A stretch of 64,000 bases of DNA from assembly GCA_964017155.1 (NCBI GenBank), contig OZ024867.1, positions 19,979,231 to 20,043,230 on the forward strand, read 5' to 3'. The translations under genes and the position numbers were made by a program. The notes under the pieces were generated by a model. It did not search any database. It was given only the letters and a program-made list of their open reading frames with translations, and was not told the DNA's origin. Position 1 is the stretch's first letter, and every line of letters starts with the position of its first letter. Origin of the DNA: Oasisia sp. SBJ-2009 (lineage: Eukaryota > Annelida > Polychaeta > Sabellida > Siboglinidae). Below, piece after piece: positions 41,373 through 56,254 of this stretch.

Positions 41373-41554
41373 GTGTGACTATTTTTATTATCATCACCGT
41401 CATTTTCATCGTCACCATCGTCGTTTATTACTATTATTACTGTTGTAAAGTTTTATGTAAACTCATTTTAGTCGAACAGCGCCGATCGTTGCAAAATGGA
41501 TTGACTTAATAACATTGTTCATACCGTAAGTGGCAGTAACGTGAACTTCTCTCC

Positions 41555-41812
41555 CATCAACGTTAACCGATTCCCCACCATTGAGGCCGGCGACAGCTCC
41601 GAGGGTACGTCACGCGTGACAGCGGGTACGTCACGCGTGACAGCGCCGACATACCGAGCTCAACGCTCAAGGAATGAGTCTGTTGACACGTGAGGTCACG
41701 TGACCGATACAATCGGCGTCGTTTCGTGCGTGAGTGAGTTCTCTCCTCGCGTCGTGCATGCCCGCTGTCATAGACACCGGCCAAGCACTTGGACTGACAG
41801 CATTTTTGACAG
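41555..41812 (+). promoter_or_regulatory. GC-richer patch with CpG palindromes and a strong splice donor: candidate promoter and first exon
   Basis: Within AT-rich surroundings this patch carries a directly repeated 23-bp block (about 41601-41646), each copy holding the perfect palindrome GTCACGCGTGAC, and many CpGs. It ends in a consensus donor GACAG|GTAAGC at 41813. An ATG at 41758 opens 18 codons to the donor, but I recognise nothing in them. It could be a non-coding first exon of a + strand gene downstream, perhaps the DUF229 gene. Low certainty. Confidence 0.3.
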
Positions 41813-41819
41813 GTAAGCA

Positions 41820-42990
41820 CGGCGCTCTGTATGACTATGAAGTATTTAGCATGCTGATGGTGTGATGTCGATGGGGTGATTATAATGCGTCGTTGACGAC
41901 TCTCCCTCGCTGTTGGTTCAGGTAGGATCGCTGTGTGCTGATACTGTTCCGTTTTAATGGTGGCTGTGATCACCCAATGTGATAACGTACCCATTCACGA
42001 CCATGGTGCTTTTATGGTATAAATAGCACGGGTCACGAACGCGAATGGCACAGCTAAGAACGGGTTGTGATTGGGGTAGGTGATGTAAAACCACGCCATC
42101 CGACCAAAGAGTACCCTATAAAAACAGCATTATGCAGGTTGTCTGAATTTCTGTGAGCACATGTGTACTGTGGAGTGATTATAAATGATGTTTTAGTGCA
42201 GCGTGACATCAGAGCTGTCAAATTATGACAGCCTGTCATTCGGTGCATTTCTGCGTATTAATACAGTTGTCATTTTGCTTGGTGATGTAATCAGGGGCAA
42301 TCCGTGGGTGGTTCAAGCAGAAATGGAGGGGTGTACGGTTTGAAAGAAGTTTGTAGGAGCCTGAGGTATGAGAAGTTCACGAATTTTTGACATAACTTGT
42401 GTCTATGTAGGGTAAATATGCTGTGAAATGGTCAATAACAGAGCACCGCGAGATTAGTAGGAAATGAAGGAAATGTTGTAATGGTTGCCTATGGAGAATG
42501 CAAATGTGGTCTGAGTCCAGGTTATACCATGCCTTAGATTACCGTAGCCCGATTCTGGTCGCAAGGTCGACATGATCGCTCATTGTTTATCTAAAGGATC
42601 TGCTGTTTTGTGATATTTGTATACTTCAGGATTGTATACTCACTAGGTTAGAGTAGTTTGTGTAAGGACTTACATTTAGCAATTCCACTGAAAAGATAGT
42701 TTGTATTCTGCTGTTTAGGGTTCAGTCTCTTCTTGTAAGTGGCAAGAGTCAGCTAAGAGCTGGTCATTTTGTCTTGTCTTTTCTGAAGACAGCTTTAATA
42801 CGTACCTTGGTTGTTGGGACAGACGAAAGTGTGGCCTACTGTAATAACCGCACAGTTATGCTATAATCGCCCGGCAATGTAATAAATCGCCCGGTGGTGC
42901 AATAAAGTTGGTTGTGATGATGTTTATATGTACCTGTAAATGTGTGAACACGTGAGTCAATGTATGTATGTGAGCCTGTATGTGTAAGTA
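41820..42990. other. Downstream of the candidate donor; no gene recognised
   Basis: If the 41.8-kb donor is real, this is intron. No exon or repeat copy was identified. Confidence 0.4.
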
Positions 42991-42995
42991 TGTTT

Positions 42996-43528
<533 letters not shown>

Positions 43529-43529
43529 G

Positions 43530-44134
43530 ACATGACATGACACGAGAAACACTGCTTTATAACACACATGGTGTCGTGGCCAATTGTGGTAAACGCCACG
43601 CGTCGAGCTACACCAGATGTGTCCCTTTAGACGGCGGAATAAAAGTTACTGCAGACGGTCATTAGCAGAAACTCACTCAAATGCAACTTGCAGCAATCGA
43701 ACCGTGACGTACCCACACAATTCGCATCGCCTTCTGTTGTCTAAGTGGTGAATTCCCCCGAGGTTGTACGAGTTCAGTGTGCATCTGAAGAGGCGCCGGC
43801 CGATGCAGTGATATTTTGTCAGACTAAACATTGTCATGCATTCAGTGGCAACGACATAAATGCTATATCCAGCGTACACGGTGAGCAGCAGTTAAGCAAA
43901 TAACCACGTTGAATAAATGACAGAATGTTTCACGTGCAGGCAGAAGAACCTATCGTTGACGTTGGTCTCATCGATATAATGTATTCGTCATCACGGCGTT
44001 TAAACTATACAACTATTTGTTTGGCCGGCGCGTTTTTGACAGTAACACTTTCACTGGTTGTTTCGAACTTTTGTATTAGTGTATCAAACGTTGGAGAGTA
44101 GTAGAATATGTATACACACAACACAACAGTCGAA
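43530..44134. other. Intergenic or intronic, nothing recognised
   Basis: No open reading frame with recognisable content. Confidence 0.4.
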
Positions 44135-44678
44135 CTGTAAAATAGGGCGTGCAAGTCTCGTGCGCGAAAACGAGGCTGGGGACAGTTGGGGGCAGAAACT
44201 CTATATTTTCCATGTTAACATATAGGACTTCGTTTTGTTTTTGGTTGTAATAATCGAACTGTTCCCAAACAGCGTACTTCAGTTATATTGTCCGAATTAT
44301 TATTACAAGCAAAAGCAGTGGAACACTTTGCCGGTTACAAAGCTCACGGAATTCATGAATTTTAATCGATTATTATGATGGTTGCCATGGCATCGCCGGC
44401 TTGTACTTGTGTTTGGCGATCTTGACTAATAATGAAGAGTGCAATTTTTCGCGCAGTAGAACCTGTTTGGGGCAAACGTATATATGTGTTATGATTATGT
44501 GCACTTAGACAACTTGTCAGATATGTGTGCTTATCGAAACCAATGTAAGCAATGTAAAATACAAATCCCGTAAGACACATAGGGCCTAAAACTGTATGTA
44601 TTATCAGCACTACGTAAATCGCTATATGTCTATGATAGTGTGGTAAACTCAATATTAGATCAGACATTTAAGATAAGA
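44135..44678 (+). repeat. Copy of the 344-627 repeat with an extra block of about 260 bp
   Basis: The first part (GTGCAAGTCTCG to TTCGTTTTGTTTTT) and the second part (TTAGACAACTTGTCAG on) match 344-627. About 44244-44507 is additional sequence. Confidence 0.6.
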
Positions 44679-44679
44679 A

Positions 44680-45847
44680 AGGTAAATAGAACCACACAGC
44701 ACACACATAGATGTAAATAGAACACACCAGTAGAAACCAGTCTATAGGGGAAAGATTAATGATCTAACTCTGTGGGTATAACACAAGATATATATGACCA
44801 ACTTACAGGCCCTATAGAAAAAAGCACACTATTAATAGTGATGCCACCTGGCGACTAGAGATTAATATTGCACATTAATTGCACTACGAATGTACGGCGA
44901 TTAGTTAATATTACTTGGACAGCATACATTTAGAATTAGCGCATGTAAATATCAGTGTAATAAGGTTAGACAGTAGTCGTTAAACTAACCGTTACACAAA
45001 CTACTAAACAGTGACAACATAGTAACTTAAACTCATCAGTCGAACGGGTGAATTACATCATCAGATAACGCGCGCAAATGAAATACAAAAAGCTGTCGTC
45101 GAATTACAAAACATATTTTAGCAACATAAACATGGTTTAAATGTAATCCTAAACTATTGTAACGCAATCACAAGTGACAACTACACAACACACTACTAAA
45201 TACACTTATACAAACTAACATTTAATGGTTACAGTGAAAGATTTATCAGATAAATTATTGGCGCGAATAAACAAGTGGGGCGAATCATCAACAGTAAAAA
45301 CATCCTTTAAGGCTATCTGGAGCATCCAAAGTGCTAATCGACATGCGGAGTGAGTCGAAATGTATACTGTCAGCTTCAACGTGGAAATTATTCAACTATG
45401 CATTTGCTAACACTCTCTAATAATTGCTTTATACACCGCTTTACAAATGAACCAAGATTGTTTTCCACTGCGCAGTTGGGAAGTGTTCTATAATTTATGG
45501 CCATATTTCCTGTATGCATTTGTAATACGATCAGATATAATGTGTAGTTACATTTCCTGTTTTTCTTTGCGATACATTTAATCATGGCTTTGTCACATGC
45601 ACACACGTTTAAACATGGCTTTGCCAATGTTTATTCAAGCTCTCACAAGACCATAAGCCTATTCACCTGACTGGTGACCTTTGATCTTGCGACAACATGG
45701 CCAGACACGGTAAACAAGATAATAAAACATCGAGATAAAAGTTGCAAAGTTAGTGCAGCGTGGGGCAAGTGGGGAGACTTACCCGGAGTTATCAGTGACA
45801 GGTAAATGCCAAGGAAATTAAAGATCAAGCTCTACATGACTGACATT
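44680..45847. other. Intergenic or intronic, nothing recognised
   Basis: AT-rich, no recognised feature. Confidence 0.4.
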
Positions 45848-46156
45848 GACTGTCATTAGACCAGTACTTCTGTATGGAGCAGAATGCTGGACAGTTAGAA
45901 AGAAGGAGGAACAGATTCTCGAGAAAACAGAGATGAGGATGTTGAGAAGAATAAAATGAGTAACATTGAGAGACAGAACAAAGAGTGTGGAAAGAAACTA
46001 GGTGTGAGTAGAGAACAACGAAGTGAGAGCAATTGTTGACATGAGGGTGCCAGGAAAAAGCCCAAGGGGGAGACCAAGAGGGAGATGGATGGATGGCGTC
46101 CGATAGAACATGCAGGCACTGCGGATCACACCGGAGGATGCACAGGACAGAACATT
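45848..46156 (+). mobile_element. LINE reverse-transcriptase 3' remnant
   Basis: It reads [20 protein letters not shown] and [16 protein letters not shown], then a stop. After frame changes it reads [24 protein letters not shown] is a classic non-LTR element motif. It is broken by stops and ends in an (ATCT)n array. Confidence 0.75.
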
Positions 46157-46690
<534 letters not shown>

Positions 46691-47253
46691 CATGTATGTG
46701 TTTTAGAGATGTCTCTGAATGGATATAATGATTTACATGAAATAGTAGGCCCTATTTAAAATGAGGTAACATCCCTTTTTTGTATTTAGCTTGGATGCAT
46801 GGCTGACTCGCAGATTCCGATTCCTGTGTTTGCATAACCATTTAGCACGAGCGTCTAGGATAAAACTAAACCCATTTAGGGAATGAGTTGATTTTCGCGT
46901 ATAATTGTAGGTTTTTGGTGTGTGTAAATGGAGGGAGGTTTATGGAGAGTCACGTGGTGTGATGGCTGGTGGTCCACTGGGAAAGAGGGAGGATGTGCAC
47001 TTTTTTAAAGAGCCTTCGTGTGTTTTCATATCACTATCACACAAAAGTATTTAAATGATGATAGGACAATTTTGAAAATTATGTTGATGTACCTGCAACA
47101 GGGTTCATGACCTCGATAGCGCTCGACCGTGACGATATAGCAAATGACAGGACAATGTTTGTCTGACATGTCGGCTGTCATTATCCGTGGAAAAGAGGCG
47201 ACACGCTTGACCAAACACTGCTTTTCAACGTTAATAATGTATGACAATTCTGA

Positions 47254-47256
<3 letters not shown>

Positions 47257-47330
<74 letters not shown>

Positions 47331-47334
47331 TGTG
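47257..47334. repeat. (GT)n then (GCGT)n microsatellite
   Basis: TG dinucleotides change to GCGT tetranucleotides. Confidence 0.95.
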
Positions 47335-47645
47335 TTTAGGAAACGATGGGACGAAGGGCGATTCATAATAATATTATGCAAGACCTCAAATCTCCAATGG
47401 GCCCGCATCGAGGTCCATCTTAAAACCCTAGTGGTAAAACTTAGTTCATATCGTCAGACGTATCACGACCGCAAAAGCGATATCTTGCGATTTGCGAATA
47501 TGTCCCAAAAAGCAAGGGTGAACGACGTGGCCACGCCGCTGTGTTTTTTAAGCCGCCTCGCCGAAAATATGCTAAATTGCCACCTCATAGCTATTTTGTG
47601 TCCCGTTGACTGTTTACATGTAATGCTAGCGACCCACAGCTAACT

Positions 47646-47720
47646 TATAATAATAATAATATTTATTATTTATAAAGCGCAATATCCAAATATGCTCAAA
47701 GCGCTGTACAATTAAATATA
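47646..47720 (-). mobile_element. Retroposon 3' tail
   Basis: A (TAA)n tract followed by TTTATAAAGCGCAATATCC and TGCTCAAAGCGCTGTACA is the reverse of the 3' tail seen in family-A SINEs and many marine invertebrate retroposons. Confidence 0.45.
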
Positions 47721-48074
47721 AAGCTATTTATTATGTGTTAAAACTAATATTAATAATAATAATAATAAATACAATTGTAAAATTAAAGAAATGTAGAAAA
47801 GTTAAATTATTCATATTAAAACTGTTAATTAAATATTATATAGCATTAACGACGATGAGCAAAATAAATCAACCAATAAATAAATAAAAGTAATTAATAC
47901 TCTCTTTACAGGCAAAACACATACTAAACGATGGCATATATACATTTCAATACATATGTGTGAAATATATTGTAATTGATTTTCCCACTATATGTCACGG
48001 TTAGGATAAAACACACGTGTGTTAGCCCAGCACACGTTTATGGCGTAGCATCAGTGACACTAACTAACTAACAG

Positions 48075-48165
48075 GAGAAGGTGCAGATTTGCAAAAACAA
48101 CTGGTTAAGAAGAATCGCGGGAGTGAGAGCAGATGATGAGAGACAAATAGACGAACATTGGACTG
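48075..48165 (+). mobile_element. Short LINE fragment of the same family as 14050
   Basis: It reads QEKVQICKNNWLRRIAGVRA and DDERQIDE, matching the 14050 copy closely in both protein and DNA. Confidence 0.6.
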
Positions 48166-48210
48166 GCGGTTGGATTCAATTAATATATTCAAGATTTTTA
48201 TGAACATAAG

Positions 48211-48445
48211 TTCAGGGGTCGAAATAGTGGTAGTCCAGTAGTCCGAGGATTACCAGAAACTTGGTCAGACTACCAAAGATGATGACAGCAGTAGTCCGAT
48301 GGACTGCCACAACATTTAGGAATATTTTTCAAACTTTTATTTGCCATGTTATTTTGCTTAAATCTGGGCCATATGACTACCACATATATCTGAGGATTAC
48401 CAGATTTCCCGACTAAGTAGTCATGCTGACTACCATGAATTTTTG
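48211..48445. repeat. Possible terminal part of another hAT-like element
   Basis: The block begins CAGGGGTCGAAATAGTGG and holds several GGATTACCAG/GACTACCA motifs in both orientations. Only one end is evident, so this is tentative. Confidence 0.3.
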
Positions 48446-48449
48446 GAGT

Positions 48450-49770
<1,321 letters not shown>

Positions 49771-49857
49771 CGTGTGTATGCAACTACATGTCGTGAATGG
49801 CTGCAATCAGGGCGTGTGTGTAACTATGTTATGATCACATGTGTTAGCCAGATATAG

Positions 49858-49952
49858 ACGTTTTGGTAAATGACATGTTGGCAGTGGATATTCTGGTAAC
49901 ATAACATTTTGGTAAATGATATGTTGGCAGTGGACATTCTGGTAACATAACA
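49858..49952. repeat. Isolated two-unit island of the 46-bp minisatellite
   Basis: The same TTTTGGTAAATGACATG and GACATTCTGGTAAC units, 650 bp away from the main array. Confidence 0.85.
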
Positions 49953-50607
49953 TGGGGTGGGGGGAGCCATTATATTACAGAAATAGCCTGGTGTGGTCGG
50001 TTCCCCCACCTTTGCTGTCAATCTATGTGTTTGTTATAACGGTGATGACATTGTGTACTAGTGTATTGGAATTATTTTGTGCTAGTTATACATAAAGAGT
50101 TGGCTTACTTTTAAGCTCGCATACAAACATATATCTGACTTGTGTTTTCAGCAAACTAGCCACGTCTCTGTGTCACAAATTTAGATGGTAGCGTTGTCCC
50201 GCATAAAAACACCTTTTGAATGAAACTCAAAAGGCATTTATGTGGGCAACAAAACCAGAGCTTATATTCGGGTGTATACGGTAAACAAATTAGGACGCTG
50301 ACAAGCTCAGTGTCCAGCCTCTCTTTCGATAGTTCTCGAGTTTGAAAGGGTAAATATTGATTTGCTCTCGATTGTTGTTAAACAATTATGTTACGAGGTT
50401 CCGTTTATTGCGACATTTATCATTATGTTGTTCAGTACTATGTCGTCGCAAATTTCCCACCCTCCTACCCCATCGTCACCTGGGTATTTCAAACTGGTGT
50501 TGATATATGATGTCTTTCGTTTTATTTGTACATATTTGTAAATACACTATACATAGTCTATATTATATTGCTACCAAGTGTCTATAACGTTATTGTCTTG
50601 TGTTTTT

Positions 50608-51440
50608 TGGTAAATGACATGTTGGCCGTGGACATTCTGGTAACATAACATTTTGGTAAATGATATGTTGGCAGTGGACATTCTGGTAACATAACGTTTT
50701 GGTAAATGACATGTTGGCAGTGGACATTCTGGTAACATAACATTTTGGTAAATGACATGTTGGCAGTGGACATTCTGGTAACATAACATTTTGGTAAATG
50801 ACATGTTGGCAGTGGACATTCTGGTAACATAACGTTTTGGTAAATGACATGTTGGCAGTGGACATTCTGGTAACATAACATTTTGGTAAATGATATGTTG
50901 GCAGTGGACATTCTGGTAACATAACGTTTTGGTAAATGACATGTTGGCAGTGGACATTCTGGTAACATAACATTTTGGTAAATGACATGTTGGCAGTGGA
51001 CATTCTGGTAACATAACATTTTGGTAAATGACATGTTGGCAGTGGACATTCTGGTAACATAACGTTTTGGTAAATGACATGTTGGCAGTGGACATTCTGG
51101 TAACATAACATTTTGGTAAATGACATGTTGGCAGTGGACATTCTGGTAACATAATGTTTTGGTAAATGACATGTTGGCAGTGGACATTCTGGTAACATAA
51201 CATTTTGGTAAATGACATGTTGGCAGTGGACATTCTGGTAACATAACATTTTGGTAAATGACATGTTGGCAGTGGACATTCTGGTAACATAATGTTTTGG
51301 TAAATGACATGTTGGCAGTGGACATTCTGGTAACATAACGTTTTGGTAAATGACATGTTGGCAGTGGACATTCTGGTAACATAATGTTTTGGTAAATGAC
51401 ATGTTGACAGTGGACATTCTGGTAACATAACATTTTGGTA
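50608..51440. repeat. 46-bp minisatellite, about 18 units
   Basis: Units share TTTTGGTAAATGACATG, TTGGCAGTGGACATTC and TGGTAACATAAC. The only frequent variation is CATTTT/CGTTTT/TGTTTT at the unit start. Two isolated units lie at 49858-49952. Confidence 0.95.
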
Positions 51441-52589
51441 AAAGTAATGAAATCAACCAGAATACGTCATTGTTTCGTTTCTCTGCCCTGCTAACGTCGA
51501 TCATTCATTTGTGTGTGCAGAAATTAATTCACGACAAAAAAGGCTTGAAAATAGTAACCGTTTTTCCTAGGAAAAGTCACAGGAATTAAGGTCGCAAAAT
51601 AATGTTATTCAAACACTATCTCGTTAATATAAAGGTTGGGTCTTGCACATTCGATCACCTTAAACAGTTGTTGATCGAACTACTGATAAGTGAGTGCACT
51701 ACAGTCAGAAGTTATGCAGCAAAATAACGTTATTGTGGCACAGACCGCCACAGACTGTCTTTTTACACAATCAGGGCAACGATGACAGACCTAGCTGACA
51801 GCCAAGTTGAATTGGGTTCTCCCCTTTAACGCCTGTTTCACCATTAACCAGGCTGCAGTCATGCTGGGCTGAGTGGTGTTTGTACAACAACCACTGCAAG
51901 GAGATCTATTTGATTTGGGATACCTGGCTTTAACAAAGGGCTTGTTTATTTGAGCCAGACCTCGTCTAACAAGCCAGTACAGTGTAGTGCCAAGTTGTAC
52001 TGAGTCTACTGACCAGGTCTTCTTCCGCGTTCTTAGTCGTAATTGTCGCCCTGAAGTGATATGCCTGTGAAACGATTTGCCTGACATTTTGCGCCTAATA
52101 GACTCACTTGAACGTTTAGATCCAATTTAAAAACACATATTTTTAAGGCCGCATTTGTAAACTACTTGTAGGATACTTTATAATGAATTTACTTTAACCG
52201 TATTATACTTTCTCAATTATTTTAATATCTTACTTTATTGCAACGTATTAATATATTGTTATTATATATTTATTATTTTATCAGTTTATTGCTGATAAGT
52301 TTAGCATATGCACTAGGATTTTTTAGAAGCTTTACTTGATTATCTATTTATTATCATTTAACAGTTCATCTTAACGTGTAAGTTTAAAAGATTACATATA
52401 TTTGATATATTTATATCTTAGAAATATTGTATTTTATGCCTCTTTGAGTGGAATTTTGTTCCGGAAATATGGCGATTGATCAATAGAAATTATTATTATT
52501 ATATTACAATTAGCCCCACAGAGAACACGTACAAAGACTTCACTGTTGCCGTGGGTATTTAATTCTATACTACTCCAAATTTGCTAAGG
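51441..52589. other. Intergenic or intronic; weak dispersed-repeat traces
   Basis: GGGATACCTGGCTTTAACAA near 51918 resembles the interior of the 36457 element. A (TTA)n tail near 52490 looks like a retroposon end. Confidence 0.35.
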
Positions 52590-52835
52590 ATCACACAATG
52601 TTTATAATGGAACAATTTTGAAATGGCAGCCATCCAGAGACTCATTGGAAGCATGAGACGCCGTTGCCAGGCTGTGATTGCATCACATGGGTCACACACA
52701 AGCTACTGACAGTTGTTGCTGCTGGTGATTGAACTGATTGGTCTCAGGTCTCAGGTTGTATACTCAAACAGCCCAAACTTGGGCTAACGCAGGAGTTTAT
52801 AATGTTTCTTGTGCGCATGCTTTAGGTATTATGTT

Positions 52836-52874
<39 letters not shown>

Positions 52875-53690
52875 TTGTTTGTTTGTTTGTTTGTTTGTTT
52901 GTTTGTTTGAGCTAGCTTGCTTGTTTGTTTGTTTGTTTGATTGAGTTTGTTTGTTTGTTTGTATGAGACATTGTCATGACTTGGAGTAACATTCTGAAAC
53001 CTCCATTTTTGGGGGTCTGGGGAAAACCTCAATTTTTTGGGGTCTGCTTCTTTGATGACAGAACGCATGTTACCTATTGTTCACATTTGGTATATAGCAG
53101 TGAAATTCAGAAAATAAACATGTCCTCGAAAACATGCCGATTTTAGTTTTTTGGTGATACCCATGTAAAATATAATACCGCCCTAAGTAGTGATCCCTAG
53201 TAAAATGTGAGTAGGTAATTGAACTGTTTGGTCTCAGGTATCAGGTTGTATACTCAAACAGCCCAAACTTGGGCTAACGCAGGAGTTTGTAATGCTTCTT
53301 GTGCGCATGGGTTTGGTATTATGTTCGTCTGTTTGTTTGTTTGTTTGTTTGTTTGTTTGTTTGTTTGTTTGTTTGTTTGTTTGTTTGTTTGTTTGTTTGT
53401 TTGAGCTTGCTTGCTTGTTTGTTTGATTGAGCTTGTTTGCTTGTTTTTTTTGTGTGAGACATTTTCATGACTTGGAGTAACATTCTGAAACCTCCATTTT
53501 TGGGGGTCTGGGGAAAACCTCAATTTTTTGGGGTCTGCTTCTTTGATGACAGAACGCATGTTACCTATTGTTCACATTTGGTATATAGCAGTGCAATTCA
53601 GAAAATAAACATGTCCTCGAAAACATGCCGATTTTAGTTGTTTGGTGATACCCATGTAAAATATAATACCGCCCTAAGTAGTGAGTAGTA
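52590..53690 (+). repeat. Left arm of a large inverted repeat, with an internal tandem duplication of about 488 bp
   Basis: Blocks 52590-52735 and 52970-53190 are the reverse complement of 55540-55930, with small differences. The stretch from about 52728 is then repeated at 53216-53690 (same order, including the CAAACTTGGGCTAACGCAGG block, a (GTTT)n tract and the GGGGGTCTGGGGAAAA block). The right arm lacks the (GTTT)n block of about 235 bp, so that block looks like a later insertion, or a deletion on the right. Confidence 0.75.
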
Positions 53691-53965
53691 TATTTACAAA
53701 CGTGAGTCACAATGTCCTACTTGTGCAACGAGGCGCGGAGTGAGGGCGGCTGTCGTGTTGTTCTCGACCGACCTGACAATGAATCACACCGATGTGTCTC
53801 TGTCAACTCTCCAGACAATTATACTGTGGCCAGGCAGCGTGTCGGCCGCTCGACGGTGAACAATGGGACGTCACGCTGCGGCACACGGGACGGGTTCATG
53901 CTTCTGCTGATAAGGTCAATGCACTCATGCAAACACACGCACTCATGGACGTACGTAGCACGCAC

Positions 53966-53970
<5 letters not shown>

Positions 53971-54051
<81 letters not shown>
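53971..54051. repeat. (CA)n microsatellite
   Basis: A pure CA tract ending in ATATATAT, between the inverted-repeat arm and the transposase remnant. Confidence 0.95.
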
Positions 54052-54060
<9 letters not shown>

Positions 54061-54429
54061 TCCAGTGGAGGGTGGGGTTGTTTTCCCCCCTTTACGGTTT
54101 CTGTCAATGTATACGTTCGCTTAACGCATGTGTTTTCTGTCGATACACTATTATGCATTACATTGTATCAGTATACATGCAAGTAGCTGATTGTACGATA
54201 GGCTTTTTGTTGTACTTGGATGCTTATCATTTACCATAATACTGTATGTCTTTCAAGGTACAATCAGCCGAGCGCACACTTCAAGTGAGCGCCAGGCAAT
54301 CCAGTTTTAAATAATATATCTAGATTGCCATATTACCATTACAAGGTATTTTGTGTCTTATTGATCTACCGTAAGCAGAGCCAGTCCCAGCTGTAGTTTG
54401 TTAGGGAGTATTAAGGGCACACTTACGAG

Positions 54430-55025
54430 TGGGAAGGGCGCAGGCACGCAAACCATACTTTTTGGATCATGTCTGGTTCTCAGACGAAGCACACTTTCTG
54501 CTGTCAGGACATGTCAACAGCAAGAATAATGTGTATTTGGGTACAGCTCCACTGCAGGATGTCTTACAGAGGCCGTTACACTCAAAAAGGTGCACAGCAT
54601 GGGTAGCCATTTCTAAACAGGGCATCATTGGCCCGTTTTGGTTTGAGGATGAAAATGAGCAACCTCAAACGGTGAACACGGAGCGCTATGTGACAGTACT
54701 GAGGAAGTTTTGGGCATCATTGGGACGACGCAGAGGATTGGATCGAGATCAACAGTGGTTCCAGCAAGACGGGGCCACCCCCACACACATCAAATGTCTC
54801 CCTAGCCTGGCTTAGGGAGCGATTTGATAACAGACTGATCAGCAGGAGGTGTGATGTTGAGTGGGCAGCGCATTCACCAGACTTGAACCCCCCACATTTT
54901 TTATCTGTGGGGGTATCTCAAGGACAATGTGTATGAGAACAATCCTCAAGCAATAGGTGAACTGAAGGCAGCAATCACAGGAAAGATCAGGCAAATCCCC
55001 AAGGAGAAATGTGTTTTTGGGTAAT
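54430..55025 (+). mobile_element. Decayed mariner/Tc1-like DDE transposase
   Basis: Translation gives HVWFSDEAHFLLSGHVN, then a block like WVAISKQGIIGPFWFEDE, VNTERYV and WFQQDGATPTH in one frame to about 54815. A frameshift near 54795 moves the rest to another frame: SLAWLRERFDNRLISRRCDV, AAHSPDLNPPHF, YLKDNVYENN. These are the DDE blocks of mariner-type transposases: first Asp in FSDE, second in QQDG, third in SPDLNP. The second and third lie about 36-37 residues apart if the frameshift is one base. The N-terminal DNA-binding half is not visible. At least one further frameshift lies near the third Asp, so the copy is inactive. Confidence 0.85.
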
Positions 55026-55539
55026 ATGTATATTCATGTAAAGTGTAATGCACCTCTGAATGGTTTTATTGCTAGAGATATGGCGCAGACAAATACTGTA
55101 TTTTTTATTTTTATTTCAACTATTAACTACTTCTTGCTACGCGATTACAACAATTAGACAATCTGTTTGAAACTGAACTTATCTCACGCGCTCGATGAGC
55201 TAACCACGTGACCCACTTCGTCTCATGCAGTGGCTGCGTCTGCCGTCAAATAATCAATAAATATGCATGACAGGTGACAATTAATATATTCGTGCACACC
55301 TGTGGCATAGGGCTAGAAAGAGGACTGTTGCACATTTCATGTGCGTGATACACGTCGGGTGAGGTTGCTCTCAGACGCTGACGCGGAGTCTGGAAGTAAA
55401 TTGAAGAGTCCAACACGAGTGGTGAGATATTACATCAACTATGCTTCCATTGCGGGTGTAACTACCCTAGCGTGGCTTACGGTGGAAAGTTCTGTTTGTG
55501 GTAGCCGCGTAGTATATGTGCTACTCACATTTGGCTAGG

Positions 55540-55930
55540 ATCACTATTTAGGGCGGTATTATATTTTACGGCATGGGTATCACCAAACAACTAAAAAGGG
55601 CATGTATTCGAGAACATGTTTATTTCCTGAATTTCATTGCTATATACCAAATGTGAACAATAGATAACATGCGTTCTGTCATCAAAGGAGCAGACACCCA
55701 AAAATGGAGGTTTTTCCCAGACCCCCAAAAATGGAGGTTTCAGAATGTTACTCCAATTCATGAAGATGTCCCAAATAGTTCAATTACCAGCAGCAACAAC
55801 TGTCAGTAGCTTGTGTGTGACCCACGTGATGCAATCACAGCCTGGCAACGGTGTATCATGCTTCCAATGAGTCTCTGGATGGCTGCCGTCTCAAGATTGT
55901 TCCATTACAAACATTGTGTGATTCTCAGAA
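55540..55930 (-). repeat. Right arm of the same inverted repeat
   Basis: The reverse complement matches the left arm, including TCATCAAAGGAGCAGACAC, GGTATCACCAAACAACTA and the CATCCAGAGACTCATTGGAA region. It lies about 500 bp past the decayed transposase, so the two arms bracket it. Confidence 0.75.
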
Positions 55931-56254
55931 CATTTTGAGTAGTATAGAATTTCACGCTTTTGTTGAATATTCTCTACCCGTGAGCAGACTGCTGGGTGCG
56001 GCACGTTGTCTGAACATGATATCGTCACACGCCGCTGCGCTGGCCGTTCACGCTCCAGTGAACACGTGAAACATTGCACGTGCAATCGACCGTGACATTG
56101 ACCGCGACACTTTGTATCAGACGAGGCATTGAGCGCGATGTAAAAAGTGGGCAATCAATGACTTTATACAAATCGTTACAGAGCTTCCCACCTGTCTGTG
56201 AGTGTTTGGTTTCTTGCACTGCGTTAATGTATACAGTTAAGCTGGCGCAAGCCA

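Noticed and set aside
50571..51504. Overlapping ~285-304 codon minus-strand frames in the 46-bp minisatellite
   Set aside because: All three frames are open because of the repeat unit. No start context, domain or splice signal.
53712..53969. 85-codon + strand frame with balanced composition
   Set aside because: Runs into a (CA)n tract, has no splice sites or recognisable domain, and a second frame is also open.
55341..55538. 65-codon + strand frame between the transposase remnant and the right arm
   Set aside because: Too short, no recognisable content or splice sites.
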